This document shows, in pieces, positions 15,390-22,351 of a DNA stretch of 28,236 bases; the first letter of the stretch is position 1, and every line of letters begins with the position of its first letter. The position numbers and the translations under genes were made by a program. Below the pieces are notes generated by a model, which was given only the letters and a program-made list of their open reading frames with translations, made no database searches and was not told the DNA's origin. The DNA lies in NCBI GenBank assembly GCA_002427475.1, contig DIRG01000088.1, positions 16,895-45,130 of the forward strand, read 5' to 3'. Source of the DNA: Mageeibacillus sp. UBA5442 (GTDB lineage Bacteria > Bacillota > Clostridia > Saccharofermentanales > DTU023).

Positions 15390-15845
15390 ATGGCTGAGAA
15401 GACAAAGAAAAAAGGCAAAAAGCTGACCATGACCATCACTACTCCTAGGGGAGTTAAATTTGTCGAGGATGCGGATATGCTCGTCATGGTAGCCAGCGAC
15501 GGCAATATGGGTATCATGCCGGGACACGAACCGTTGTCTGTGACCTTAGGCGACGGCATTCTCCGGGTAATCAATAACGGCACGGAGAAGAAGCTCGCTG
15601 TCTTTGGCGGCATGGCCGAGATCGATCAGGATTCAGTCGATATTTTTACCACGATTGCTCAGATGCCCGAAGAGATTGATCGTGAACGCGCTGAAAGGGA
15701 TCTCCGAGAAGCTGAAGAAGCTTTGAGTGAAAAGATGGACGACGCCCAACTCGGCCGACTCCAAATGCTCTTGCGCAGGTCCTTAGTGCGGATCGAAGTT
15801 AATCTGCAGATGGAAGAAGAAGGCTACTTCGACGAAGAAGATTAA
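15390..15845 (+). CDS. atpC: ATP synthase subunit epsilon
   Basis: A rotor-stalk subunit that can inhibit ATP hydrolysis. A basic N-terminal start (about 1-11) is followed by the beta-sandwich (about 12-95) with MGIMPGHEPLSVTLGDGILRV, where most relatives have xGxLPxHxPLxxxLxxGxLxI. A C-terminal helical pair, EIDRERAERDLREAEEAL and onward, is rich in Glu and Arg. The 151 residues are slightly long. The ribosome site before ATG 15390 is poor (TTAAGGTTTA), which suggests coupling to atpD eight bases upstream. Last gene of the operon. Confidence 0.93.
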   Translation: MAEKTKKKGKKLTMTITTPRGVKFVEDADMLVMVASDGNMGIMPGHEPLSVTLGDGILRVINNGTEKKLAVFGGMAEIDQDSVDIFTTIAQMPEEIDRERAERDLREAEEALSEKMDDAQLGRLQMLLRRSLVRIEVNLQMEEEGYFDEED

Positions 15846-15883
15846 GTTCATTTTCGTGCCAGGTTCATTTTCGTGCCAGGCAC
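15846..15883. repeat. Tandem 17-base repeat ending in a palindrome
   Basis: GTTCATTTTCGTGCCAG occurs twice head to tail (15846-15862 and 15863-15879). The second copy runs into GTGCCAGGCAC (15873-15883), an 11-base palindrome. It fills almost the whole gap between the convergent atpC and PII-like genes. Similar GTGCC/GGCAC-type short repeats are scattered in many Gram-positive genomes. No standard terminator is visible in this gap. Confidence 0.7.
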
Positions 15884-15893
15884 AGATCTTGAC

Positions 15894-16916
15894 TTAGTCT
15901 GAAAATTTCTGGAAATTGATGGCGTCAGTTGCTGTTACAGATAGTGCGCACTCAGTGTCCGTCTCGTTTAAATCTCGCAAAGCACGGAGGATGGTCTGCT
16001 CTTGCTCTTCCTTTATTAGCATCAAAACTAAATTGCGTTCAACATCAAAACTTTCCTTGAAAAACACACTGCCGACTTTAGCTTTTTTGATGCCGCGACC
16101 GTGAATAATCGTGGCTCCCGCGCTGCTTGCGGCTTCGCAAGTCCTGATAAGCTTTTTGGTTTTGGGGCGATTTACCAAGATGAAAAGAGCAGTATGAGGA
16201 CTGGGTGTGGGCGCGGTCCAGCTACCACCTAACAAAGCGGTTTCATCCCCTAATCCTTTGATACCAAGAGTTTCAGTCACGTTCAGCATAAAGCTTATGC
16301 CTCTGCCCGGGGTGCTGCTGCGCAGAGCGTCAAGGAGGACTTGCTGTATGGTTTCGGCTTTTTCCTTATCAGTCACCAGTAAAACCAAATCCTTGCGCGG
16401 ATTAATCTCGAAATCGAAGACTTGTGCACTGTGATCGGCACTGCCCATAGCTTCTATAATCGTGGCTCCGACAGCTCCGTTTTGTCGGGCGATATCGACG
16501 ACGGTTGTGCCTTCTCCTCTGTCTACTATTACTAGCAAGGAGCGGTAATCAGCTTTTGAAGGACTTATGTCTTGCTCAAGATTCAGCTGACCGTTTTCAT
16601 TCAAATCCAATAGCGGCTGAATGAAAGCGATACTGAAAACATTTTTCTCCAAATGTCCTGCCAGCTTGATTTTTTCTAGAAGATCGGAGGCTGCTTCCAG
16701 TTCCGGAAGGATTATGACAACTAGTTCGCGGCGAACTTCGTCTAAACCTAAAGCGCGCAAAAGGCGCTTAGGCACTGTCCCGTGTCCGGGGAAGGCAGTG
16801 ACTCCGGAAGCCCCTTCAGCCAGTGCGTAGTGGGCAATGTCTTCAGCCCTACCGTGGGGGACGATTAGAAGCAACATTGCTCTATTACTTAAGTCTAAAA
16901 TGGAGTGCTTGGTCAT
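15894..16916 (-). CDS. Protein of three tandem PII-like domains
   Basis: A soluble 340-residue protein that reads as three successive ferredoxin-like PII-type domains. In the numbering from the used start they lie at about 12-103, 123-217 and 241-335. Each begins with a hydrophobic strand (MLLLIVPHGRAED, SLLVIVDRGEGTT, ALFILVNRPKTKK). Each then has a helix and a glycine-rich turn (GASGVTAFPGHGT, GAVGATIIEAMGS, AGATIIHGRGI), a second strand (ELVVIILP, DLVLLVTD, NLVLMLIK) and a second helix. PII proteins act as trimers, so one chain may supply a pseudo-trimer. The start is ATG 16916 behind AGGAGG; an ATG at 16931 lies upstream of that site. It sits 33 bases behind the DUF1538 gene. Ligand unknown. 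Confidence 0.75.
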   Translation of the reverse strand: MTKHSILDLSNRAMLLLIVPHGRAEDIAHYALAEGASGVTAFPGHGTVPKRLLRALGLDEVRRELVVIILPELEAASDLLEKIKLAGHLEKNVFSIAFIQPLLDLNENGQLNLEQDISPSKADYRSLLVIVDRGEGTTVVDIARQNGAVGATIIEAMGSADHSAQVFDFEINPRKDLVLLVTDKEKAETIQQVLLDALRSSTPGRGISFMLNVTETLGIKGLGDETALLGGSWTAPTPSPHTALFILVNRPKTKKLIRTCEAASSAGATIIHGRGIKKAKVGSVFFKESFDVERNLVLMLIKEEQEQTILRALRDLNETDTECALSVTATDAINFQKFSD

Positions 16917-16949
16917 AGAATCCTCCTGCATGCTGAAAAAACGAGAGCC

Positions 16950-18452
16950 TTAGTCGGCATCTTCATTGGAAGTAGCTTTCTGAACTTTTTTGTGTCTATG
17001 TTTATAAATCAGGCCCATAGTTTGGATTGTTATGAGGGGAGTCATGGCGACCAGAGCGACTACACCGAAACCGTCGATTAAGACGTTGGCCGTCGCATGA
17101 GAGCCCGCAGCTCCTTGAGCAAAAGCGAGTATAAATGTAGCTGCCATGGGACCGGAAGCTACACCACCGGCGTCGAAAGCTATGCCGATAAAAAGATCCG
17201 GTGTGAAATAACTCATGATCATGATAATAATGTAGGCGGGCAGAAGAATGTGCCAGAGCATCAGGCCATCTACATAAACTCTAATCATGGCGAGCGCGAT
17301 AGAGAAAGCGACACCGATCGCGAGTGACAGTAAGGTCAGCTTTCTCGGAACAGTGCCGCCTGTGCTGTCTTCAACAGAATCAGCAAGCACGTGCACAGCA
17401 GGTTCAGCGATTACAGTAAGCATGCCTAGGAAAAACCCGGCCATAATCGTGACCAGGGGATGATGTTCCAAAACTAATTGAGAAGCGATATAGCGACCGA
17501 CTCTCATAAAGCCGCCACTGGCGCCGATCATGAAAAGGCTGAGCCCGATGTAACAGTAAAGCAGTCCGATCATTATTCTGGAAGCGCTTCGACGCTTGAG
17601 CTTTAAGACTGCAAACTGAAAAATAATGAAAACAATTGCCAAAGGAGCAATGCTGAATAGAGAATCGAAGAGGACGCCGCCAATCGTTTCTGTAAAGGGT
17701 TGTAAAAAGGAAGCCGGAGCAAGATTTTGGGCTACCCCAATCTCTTGATAAGACGTTGGAGAGTTGATAACTCCTTGCAGCAACATCGCCAGAATGGCCC
17801 CGGCGGAAGCTAGACCAACCATGCCGTACCTGTCCCTGGCATCTTCGGCTTCGCCTTCATATAGGCCGGCGATACCAGCTGCCAGTGCCAGCAAGAACGG
17901 TGTGGTTATGGCTCCGGTTGTAGAACCTGAGGCATCGAAAGCAAAAGCGTGAAATTCAGGCGAGTTAAACAAGGCCAGCGAAAAGATCACGCCATACGTG
18001 ATCCAGAGCACTGTTCGCAGGCGTATGCGCTTTACTAAACGCCAGAAGCCGACCATAACCATAGCCCCGACTCCCAGAGAAACAACTAAAACCATCTGCC
18101 ACCTGCCAATGGCGTTTGCTGTAAATTGTTCTACTTGAATAGAAAGAACATGCAGGTCGGGTTCAGCAAAGGAGATAATGAAGCCCAACATAAGACCGCC
18201 GAATAATAGCAGCGGCATATTATTAGTTTTGACAAGAGCACTTCCGCTTTGATCTCCGATGGGTGTAGCTCCCAGATCCACGCCTACTAAGAAAATCCCT
18301 AAACCAACAATAATAAGAATGGCGCCTATGATAAAGCGCCATAAATCGTCAATTGGAACAGGGGTTAATGTAAAGTGTAAAAGGACAACGAAAAGGGTGA
18401 TCGGTATAACCGATGCACCCATTTCTTTAAGTTTTTCAGTAAATAGTCCCAA
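16950..18452 (-). CDS. DUF1538 family membrane protein, two fused repeats
   Basis: A 500-residue polytopic membrane protein of about 12-14 helices, matching the DUF1538 family, whose function is not established. It is an internal duplication with an offset of about 253-255 residues. AEPDLHVL (96-103) repeats as AEPAVHVL (349-356), FDASGSTTG (172-180) as FDAGGVASG (427-435), and the GLGIFLVGV block near 50 as GLSLFMIGA near 303. The conserved Glu-Pro and Asp residues in otherwise hydrophobic helices suggest ion or small-solute transport. The start is TTG 18452 with AGAGGT upstream; the ATG at 18456-18458 region is out of frame. It lies 30 bases behind hppA and just before the PII-like gene, so it is probably PII-regulated. 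DUF1538 genes are known beside PII-like genes elsewhere. Confidence 0.8.
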   Translation of the reverse strand: MGLFTEKLKEMGASVIPITLFVVLLHFTLTPVPIDDLWRFIIGAILIIVGLGIFLVGVDLGATPIGDQSGSALVKTNNMPLLLFGGLMLGFIISFAEPDLHVLSIQVEQFTANAIGRWQMVLVVSLGVGAMVMVGFWRLVKRIRLRTVLWITYGVIFSLALFNSPEFHAFAFDASGSTTGAITTPFLLALAAGIAGLYEGEAEDARDRYGMVGLASAGAILAMLLQGVINSPTSYQEIGVAQNLAPASFLQPFTETIGGVLFDSLFSIAPLAIVFIIFQFAVLKLKRRSASRIMIGLLYCYIGLSLFMIGASGGFMRVGRYIASQLVLEHHPLVTIMAGFFLGMLTVIAEPAVHVLADSVEDSTGGTVPRKLTLLSLAIGVAFSIALAMIRVYVDGLMLWHILLPAYIIIMIMSYFTPDLFIGIAFDAGGVASGPMAATFILAFAQGAAGSHATANVLIDGFGVVALVAMTPLITIQTMGLIYKHRHKKVQKATSNEDAD

Positions 18453-18482
18453 AACATACCTCTATGTTTTAGGATAACTCTA

Positions 18483-20477
18483 TTAAAAGAATGGCGCAAA
18501 CACCATTGCTACAATTGTCATCAACTTGATCAAAATGTTGATTGAAGGTCCGGAGGTATCTTTGAAAGGATCGCCTACGGTGTCGCCGACAACAGCAGCT
18601 CTATGCGCGTCACTTCCGGGACCGCCACAGTGACCTTCCTCGATATGTTTCTTCGCATTGTCCCAAGCTCCACCCGAGTTAGATAAGGTAATGGCAAGAA
18701 CAACACCTGTTACCAGAGCGCCGGCCAACATGCCACCTAAGGCTACCGGTCCTAAGAGAAGTCCAACTAGGATCGGTCCTAAGACGGCCAGTAGTCCAGG
18801 GAGAATCATTTCGCGGAGTGCGGAGTTCGTGCTGATTTCGATACAGCGATTGTAATCGGGCAATACCGTTCCAGCAATGATACCGGGTTCGTTCTTAAAC
18901 TGACGTCTCACTTCCTCAATCATCTGGAAAGCTGCTCTGCCGACAGAGTTCATAGTCAAAGCGGAGAAGAGGAAGGGGAAGGCACCGCCAATAAAGAGAC
19001 CGATGATGGAATAAGGATCCAGAAGGTCTATAACTGCTAAGCGTGAAACCTGAGCATAGGAGACAAATAAAGCCAGAGCTGTTAAAGTGGCTGAGCCGAT
19101 GGCAAAGCCTTTTCCTATGGCTGCAGTTGTATTACCGACACTATCCAGCTTGTCCGTAATATCTCTAACTTCATGCGGCAGGTCGGACATCTGTGCGATA
19201 CCGCCGGCGTTGTCTGCGATCGGGCCGTAAGCATCAACAGATATCGTCATACCGACTGTGGATAACATACCGACTGCGGCCAAAGCAACTCCGTAAAGAC
19301 CAACTGCTCTATAGGAAGCAAAGATAGCTGCAGCGATTAATAAAATCGGAACGAAAGATGAACCCATGCCGATGGCAAAACCGTCAATGATCGTAGTGGC
19401 TGATCCGGTTCTGCAGGCTTTGGCTAGGTTTTTCACAGGTCTGTAATCTGCCGATGTGAAATACTCAGTTGTTGTACCGATCAAAACCCCAGCAATCAAG
19501 CCTGAGGTAATAGCGATAAAGTGCTGGTGTGTATCGAATAGCCAGTAGCTTAGTCCTAAAGCGGCTAAGGTAGTTAATAAACTGCTGATGTAAGTTCCTG
19601 CATTAAGGATTTTGGCAGGGTTTTTCATATTCAACTTACTGACGAATATGATTCCCAAAAGTGAGAAGAGGGCTCCGGCTCCACTCAATAAGAGAGGATA
19701 GGCCACTGCTGCGATTCTGTTTCCGACTAGGGCAACGGGTAAGGTAACGGCCAGCGTTATTGCGGAAACAATCGATCCGACATAAGACTCAAAAAGGTCA
19801 CTGCCCATACCGGCGACATCACCGACATTGTCGCCGACGTTGTCAGCGATAACGGCCGGGTTGCGCGGGTCATCTTCAGGTATTCCTGCTTCCAGCTTGC
19901 CGACCAGATCGGCTCCGACGTCAGCCGCTTTAGTATAAATGCCGCCGCCGACACGACCGAATAAGGCCATTGAAGAAGCACCTAGGCTGAAGCCGGTGAG
20001 TGCTTCAACTACTATGCTGTCAGACGCAAATTGGACGATGCCGCTGATGCCGAGCAAGCCCAGTCCGACAACACACAGTCCCATGACTGAACCACCACCG
20101 AAGGCAATTCTTAGAGCAGCCAGCATACCTTTGCTACGAGCCGCTTCGGCGGTGCGGACGTTGGCTAAGGTAGCTGTACGCATTCCGAAAAAACCGGCCA
20201 ATACTGAAAAGACACCACCAATGACGAAAGCGATAGCGGTGGGCCAACCTAACAAGGCCAGCAGTAGGATAAACATTGCTGCGATAAACAAAACTATGAA
20301 TCGATATTCGCGGGAAAGAAAAACCATAGCTCCTTGACGGATGAAGGAGGCAATTTCCTCCATCCTTCCGCTGCCGCCTGGTTGACGTTTTACGACGCGA
20401 TGAATAAGATACGCTGCAAGTAGTGTGACTAGTGCACTGATTGGTAAGACAACTCTGGAAAAAATCTCGTAGTTCAA
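18483..20477 (-). CDS. hppA: Ion-pumping membrane pyrophosphatase, K+-dependent class
   Basis: Hydrolyses pyrophosphate and pumps H+ or Na+ across the membrane. In the 664-residue reading, the substrate motifs DVGADLVGK (186-194), IPEDDPRNPAVIADN and DNVGDNVGD (212-220) are intact. So are the C-terminal GGAWDNAKK and GDTVGDPFKDTSGPS. GNTTAA (449-454) has Ala where K+-independent enzymes have Lys, so it belongs to the K+-dependent class. DLFESY places a Glu at 230, as in Na+-pumping members, but some K+-dependent H+ pumps share this. I use TTG 20477, eight bases after GGAGG (20486-20490); an ATG at 20525 lies inside a hairpin and has no ribosome site. First gene of the minus-strand operon. Confidence 0.95.
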   Translation of the reverse strand: MNYEIFSRVVLPISALVTLLAAYLIHRVVKRQPGGSGRMEEIASFIRQGAMVFLSREYRFIVLFIAAMFILLLALLGWPTAIAFVIGGVFSVLAGFFGMRTATLANVRTAEAARSKGMLAALRIAFGGGSVMGLCVVGLGLLGISGIVQFASDSIVVEALTGFSLGASSMALFGRVGGGIYTKAADVGADLVGKLEAGIPEDDPRNPAVIADNVGDNVGDVAGMGSDLFESYVGSIVSAITLAVTLPVALVGNRIAAVAYPLLLSGAGALFSLLGIIFVSKLNMKNPAKILNAGTYISSLLTTLAALGLSYWLFDTHQHFIAITSGLIAGVLIGTTTEYFTSADYRPVKNLAKACRTGSATTIIDGFAIGMGSSFVPILLIAAAIFASYRAVGLYGVALAAVGMLSTVGMTISVDAYGPIADNAGGIAQMSDLPHEVRDITDKLDSVGNTTAAIGKGFAIGSATLTALALFVSYAQVSRLAVIDLLDPYSIIGLFIGGAFPFLFSALTMNSVGRAAFQMIEEVRRQFKNEPGIIAGTVLPDYNRCIEISTNSALREMILPGLLAVLGPILVGLLLGPVALGGMLAGALVTGVVLAITLSNSGGAWDNAKKHIEEGHCGGPGSDAHRAAVVGDTVGDPFKDTSGPSINILIKLMTIVAMVFAPFF

Positions 20478-20516
20478 CTTCAAAGCCTCCACATAATAAA
20501 TATTTATTGTTCTATT

Positions 20517-20566
20517 AAAAAACAATACGTTTTAATGGTTTGTCCCCCTCGATCAAACGTATTGTT
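20517..20566 (-). terminator. 12-bp hairpin with U run in the hppA leader (possible attenuator)
   Basis: AACAATACGTTT (20521-20532) and AAACGTATTGTT (20555-20566) are perfect inverted repeats around 22 bases. Read on the minus strand, the hairpin is followed by four more T, giving six in a row, and lies 39 bases before the used hppA start. This has the form of an intrinsic terminator inside the leader, though the stem is AT-rich. The loop holds a GAGGGGG tract. It could instead be a protein-binding operator. Confidence 0.5.
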
Positions 20567-20760
20567 TAATCCATAAATTATAAGTAGCACGTCTTCCTAA
20601 AAGACTATTTATTAAAAAGATTAAAAATAAAAGCTCCCTCTCTTCTCTGCAAGACAGGGAAAGTATTGGTGAAAAAGTGTATTAGGGCTGTTAAGCAGCT
20701 TTCAGAGCTGTCTCTGCTTCTTCTAAGGGCTCATGATTTACGTTATTAGTATATTGTATA
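20567..20760 (-). promoter_or_regulatory. Long structured leader of hppA
   Basis: About 190 bases of transcribed leader on the minus strand hold no credible gene. They contain AAGCAG (20714-20719) pairing with CTGCTT (20693-20698) around AGCT-type inner arms. AGCCCTTAG and AGCCCTAAT occur as imperfect direct repeats flanking that stem. A weak TCCCT/AGGGA stem is followed by CTTTTATTTTT, and a GTCTT/AAGAC hairpin lies further down. TATAAT on the minus strand at 20577-20582 may be a second promoter. This looks like a regulatory RNA, but I cannot assign a class. Confidence 0.35.
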
Positions 20761-20762
20761 AA

Positions 20763-20790
20763 ATCTTAAAAAGCAAAATATCATTGTCAA
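20763..20790 (-). promoter_or_regulatory. Promoter of the hppA operon
   Basis: On the minus strand TTGACA (20785-20790) is a perfect -35 box, and TAAGAT (20763-20768) follows after 16 bases. Transcription would start near 20756, giving a leader of about 280 bases. Confidence 0.6.
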
Positions 20791-20901
20791 TATTATGAAT
20801 TTGTCTGAATGTAGTCGTTGTAGTTTATGCAAGAAGCCAAGGGATGTGTCAGAAACGGATGCTTTGATAGAGTTTGTTATGATATATTTCTTTCCTTGCT
20901 G

Positions 20902-20910
20902 TGCTACAAT
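20902..20910 (+). promoter_or_regulatory. Promoter of the dehydrogenase gene cluster
   Basis: Extended -10 TGC-TACAAT (TACAAT at 20905-20910), with a start expected near 20917 and the GTG start 45 bases after the box. No good -35 is seen. The stretch 20791-20901 between this and the divergent hppA promoter shows nothing else that I can support. Confidence 0.45.
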
Positions 20911-20954
20911 CTAATAAATAATTCTCTGATTTAACACTTTCTGGAGGGGGTTCT

Positions 20955-21269
20955 GTGGATAGTAATAGAATATTGGAGCATCCTATACTGGAGTTTGATG
21001 AGGGCGAAAGTGTCGCTTTCACCTTCGACGGTCAGGAGCTCGTAGGTAAGTCCGGTGATACAATCGCCTCGGCTTTACATGCGGCCGGAGTACGTGTTTT
21101 AGGTCACCATTTTAAGAGCGCTCGTCCGCGTGGCTTTTATTGTGCGATTGGAAACTGTTCCTCATGTCTGATGATTGTGAACGGTGTGCCAAATGTGCGG
21201 GTATGTGTTGAGCCTTTGGAAGCCGGCATGGTTGTACGTTCGCAAAACGATAAGGGGGTGCTGCCATGA
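20955..21269 (+). CDS. (2Fe-2S) ferredoxin-like small subunit of an amino acid dehydrogenase
   Basis: A 104-residue protein of the Fer2_4 type. Cysteines C63, C68, C71 and C84 in the pattern C-x4-C-x2-C-x12-C bind one [2Fe-2S] cluster, and RPRGFYCAIGNCSSC is the typical block. It corresponds to the first part of sarcosine oxidase alpha and to the small subunits of hydrogen cyanide synthase (HcnA) and hydroxyproline or proline dehydrogenase complexes. It would pass electrons between flavin centres. GTG 20955 follows the strong GGAGGGGG. It overlaps the next gene by four bases (ATGA). Confidence 0.88.
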   Translation: MDSNRILEHPILEFDEGESVAFTFDGQELVGKSGDTIASALHAAGVRVLGHHFKSARPRGFYCAIGNCSSCLMIVNGVPNVRVCVEPLEAGMVVRSQNDKGVLP

Positions 21270-22351
21270 TTTCAGTACCACTCTTAATCATCGGGGCAGG
21301 ACCTGCCGGATTGTGCGCCGCCTACCGAGCTGCCGAGCTCGGTGTAGATGTACTGATCATGGAACGCGCACAAAAGACCGGCGGACAGCTCGTCAAGCAG
21401 ACGCATAAATTTTTCGGCTCAGAGCAGCAGTTCGCATCTACTAGAGGTATTGAGATAAGTGATATCTTGACTTCTAGGCTAGAGGGACTTCCGGGACGCG
21501 TTGAAATTCAGACAGACGCAACAGTTCTCGGTTTCTACGAGGATGGCGTCATCACAGCCGAGGTGCAGGGCAAGTTTATGAAATATCGCCCGGAGGCTTG
21601 CATTGTGGCAACCGGTGCTTCAGAAAAAACTCTTCCCTTTATGGGTAACGATCTGCCCGGCGTGTACGGCGCCGGTGCTGTACAGACGCTGATGAATGAG
21701 TATGGCGTGCGTCCCGGCAAGAGAGTCTTGATGATTGGTGCCGGAAATATCGGTTTGATTGTCTCTTATCAATTGCTACAGGCCGGTGTAGAAGTGGCTG
21801 CGGTCTTGGATGCTGCGGAACACATAGGCGGTTATCTGGTGCATGCCAGTAAGATTCGTCGAGCGGGCGTGCCGATTTTGACCCGTCATACTTTGGAGCG
21901 TGCTTTTGGCGATGAAAAAGTTGAACACGTCATTATCCATGCGCTGGATGATGAGTGGAAGAAGGTTCCTGATAGCGAACGGCAGCTGGACGTAGATGTT
22001 GTCTGTGTAGCAGTCGGCCTTTCACCACTGACCGATCTGCTCTGGCAGGCTGCTGTCGATATGAAATATATCGGAGCTTTGGGGGGCTACGTTCCGCTAA
22101 GAGACGCCGACATGATGACCACGCGGAAGGGGCTGTATATTGCAGGTGATGTTGCCGGTATAGAAGAGGCCAGTTCTGCAATGGTTGAAGGCGAAATAGC
22201 AGGTATTGCTGTAGCTCAGCATCTAGGATTCTCTAACGAAGGAAGTGAAGCCCTCAAGAAGGAATGTCTTAGTCAGCTGCGTCAGCTGAGGGCTGGCCCC
22301 GGAAGCGAGAAAATAAGAACAGGGATGGCCCTGGCCGGAGCGTATTCATGA
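21266..22351 (+). CDS. FAD/NAD(P)-binding oxidoreductase subunit (HcnB/sarcosine oxidase alpha-like)
   Basis: A two-dinucleotide-fold flavoprotein of 361 residues. The FAD motif GAGPAG is at 10-15, the NAD(P)-type GAGNIG at 158-163, CIVATGASE at 112-120, and GLYIAGDVAG near the C-terminus closes the FAD site. In relatives such as HcnB this fold is followed by a BFD-like [2Fe-2S] domain in the same chain. Here that domain is in the next gene. The subunit probably links the substrate-oxidising flavin subunit to an NAD+ or ferredoxin acceptor. The start ATG 21266 overlaps the previous stop, and the next gene overlaps its end by four bases. Confidence 0.88.
   Translation: MISVPLLIIGAGPAGLCAAYRAAELGVDVLIMERAQKTGGQLVKQTHKFFGSEQQFASTRGIEISDILTSRLEGLPGRVEIQTDATVLGFYEDGVITAEVQGKFMKYRPEACIVATGASEKTLPFMGNDLPGVYGAGAVQTLMNEYGVRPGKRVLMIGAGNIGLIVSYQLLQAGVEVAAVLDAAEHIGGYLVHASKIRRAGVPILTRHTLERAFGDEKVEHVIIHALDDEWKKVPDSERQLDVDVVCVAVGLSPLTDLLWQAAVDMKYIGALGGYVPLRDADMMTTRKGLYIAGDVAGIEEASSAMVEGEIAGIAVAQHLGFSNEGSEALKKECLSQLRQLRAGPGSEKIRTGMALAGAYS

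Noticed and set aside
19939..20337. Plus-strand open frame of 132 codons opposite hppA
   Set aside because: It is a shadow of the conserved pyrophosphatase gene, rich in Pro, Lys and Ala with no motif.
20567..20700. Known riboswitch classes (SAM, GEMM/c-di-GMP, FMN) in the hppA leader
   Set aside because: None of the conserved core sequences I know for these classes is present. The region is kept only as an unclassified leader.
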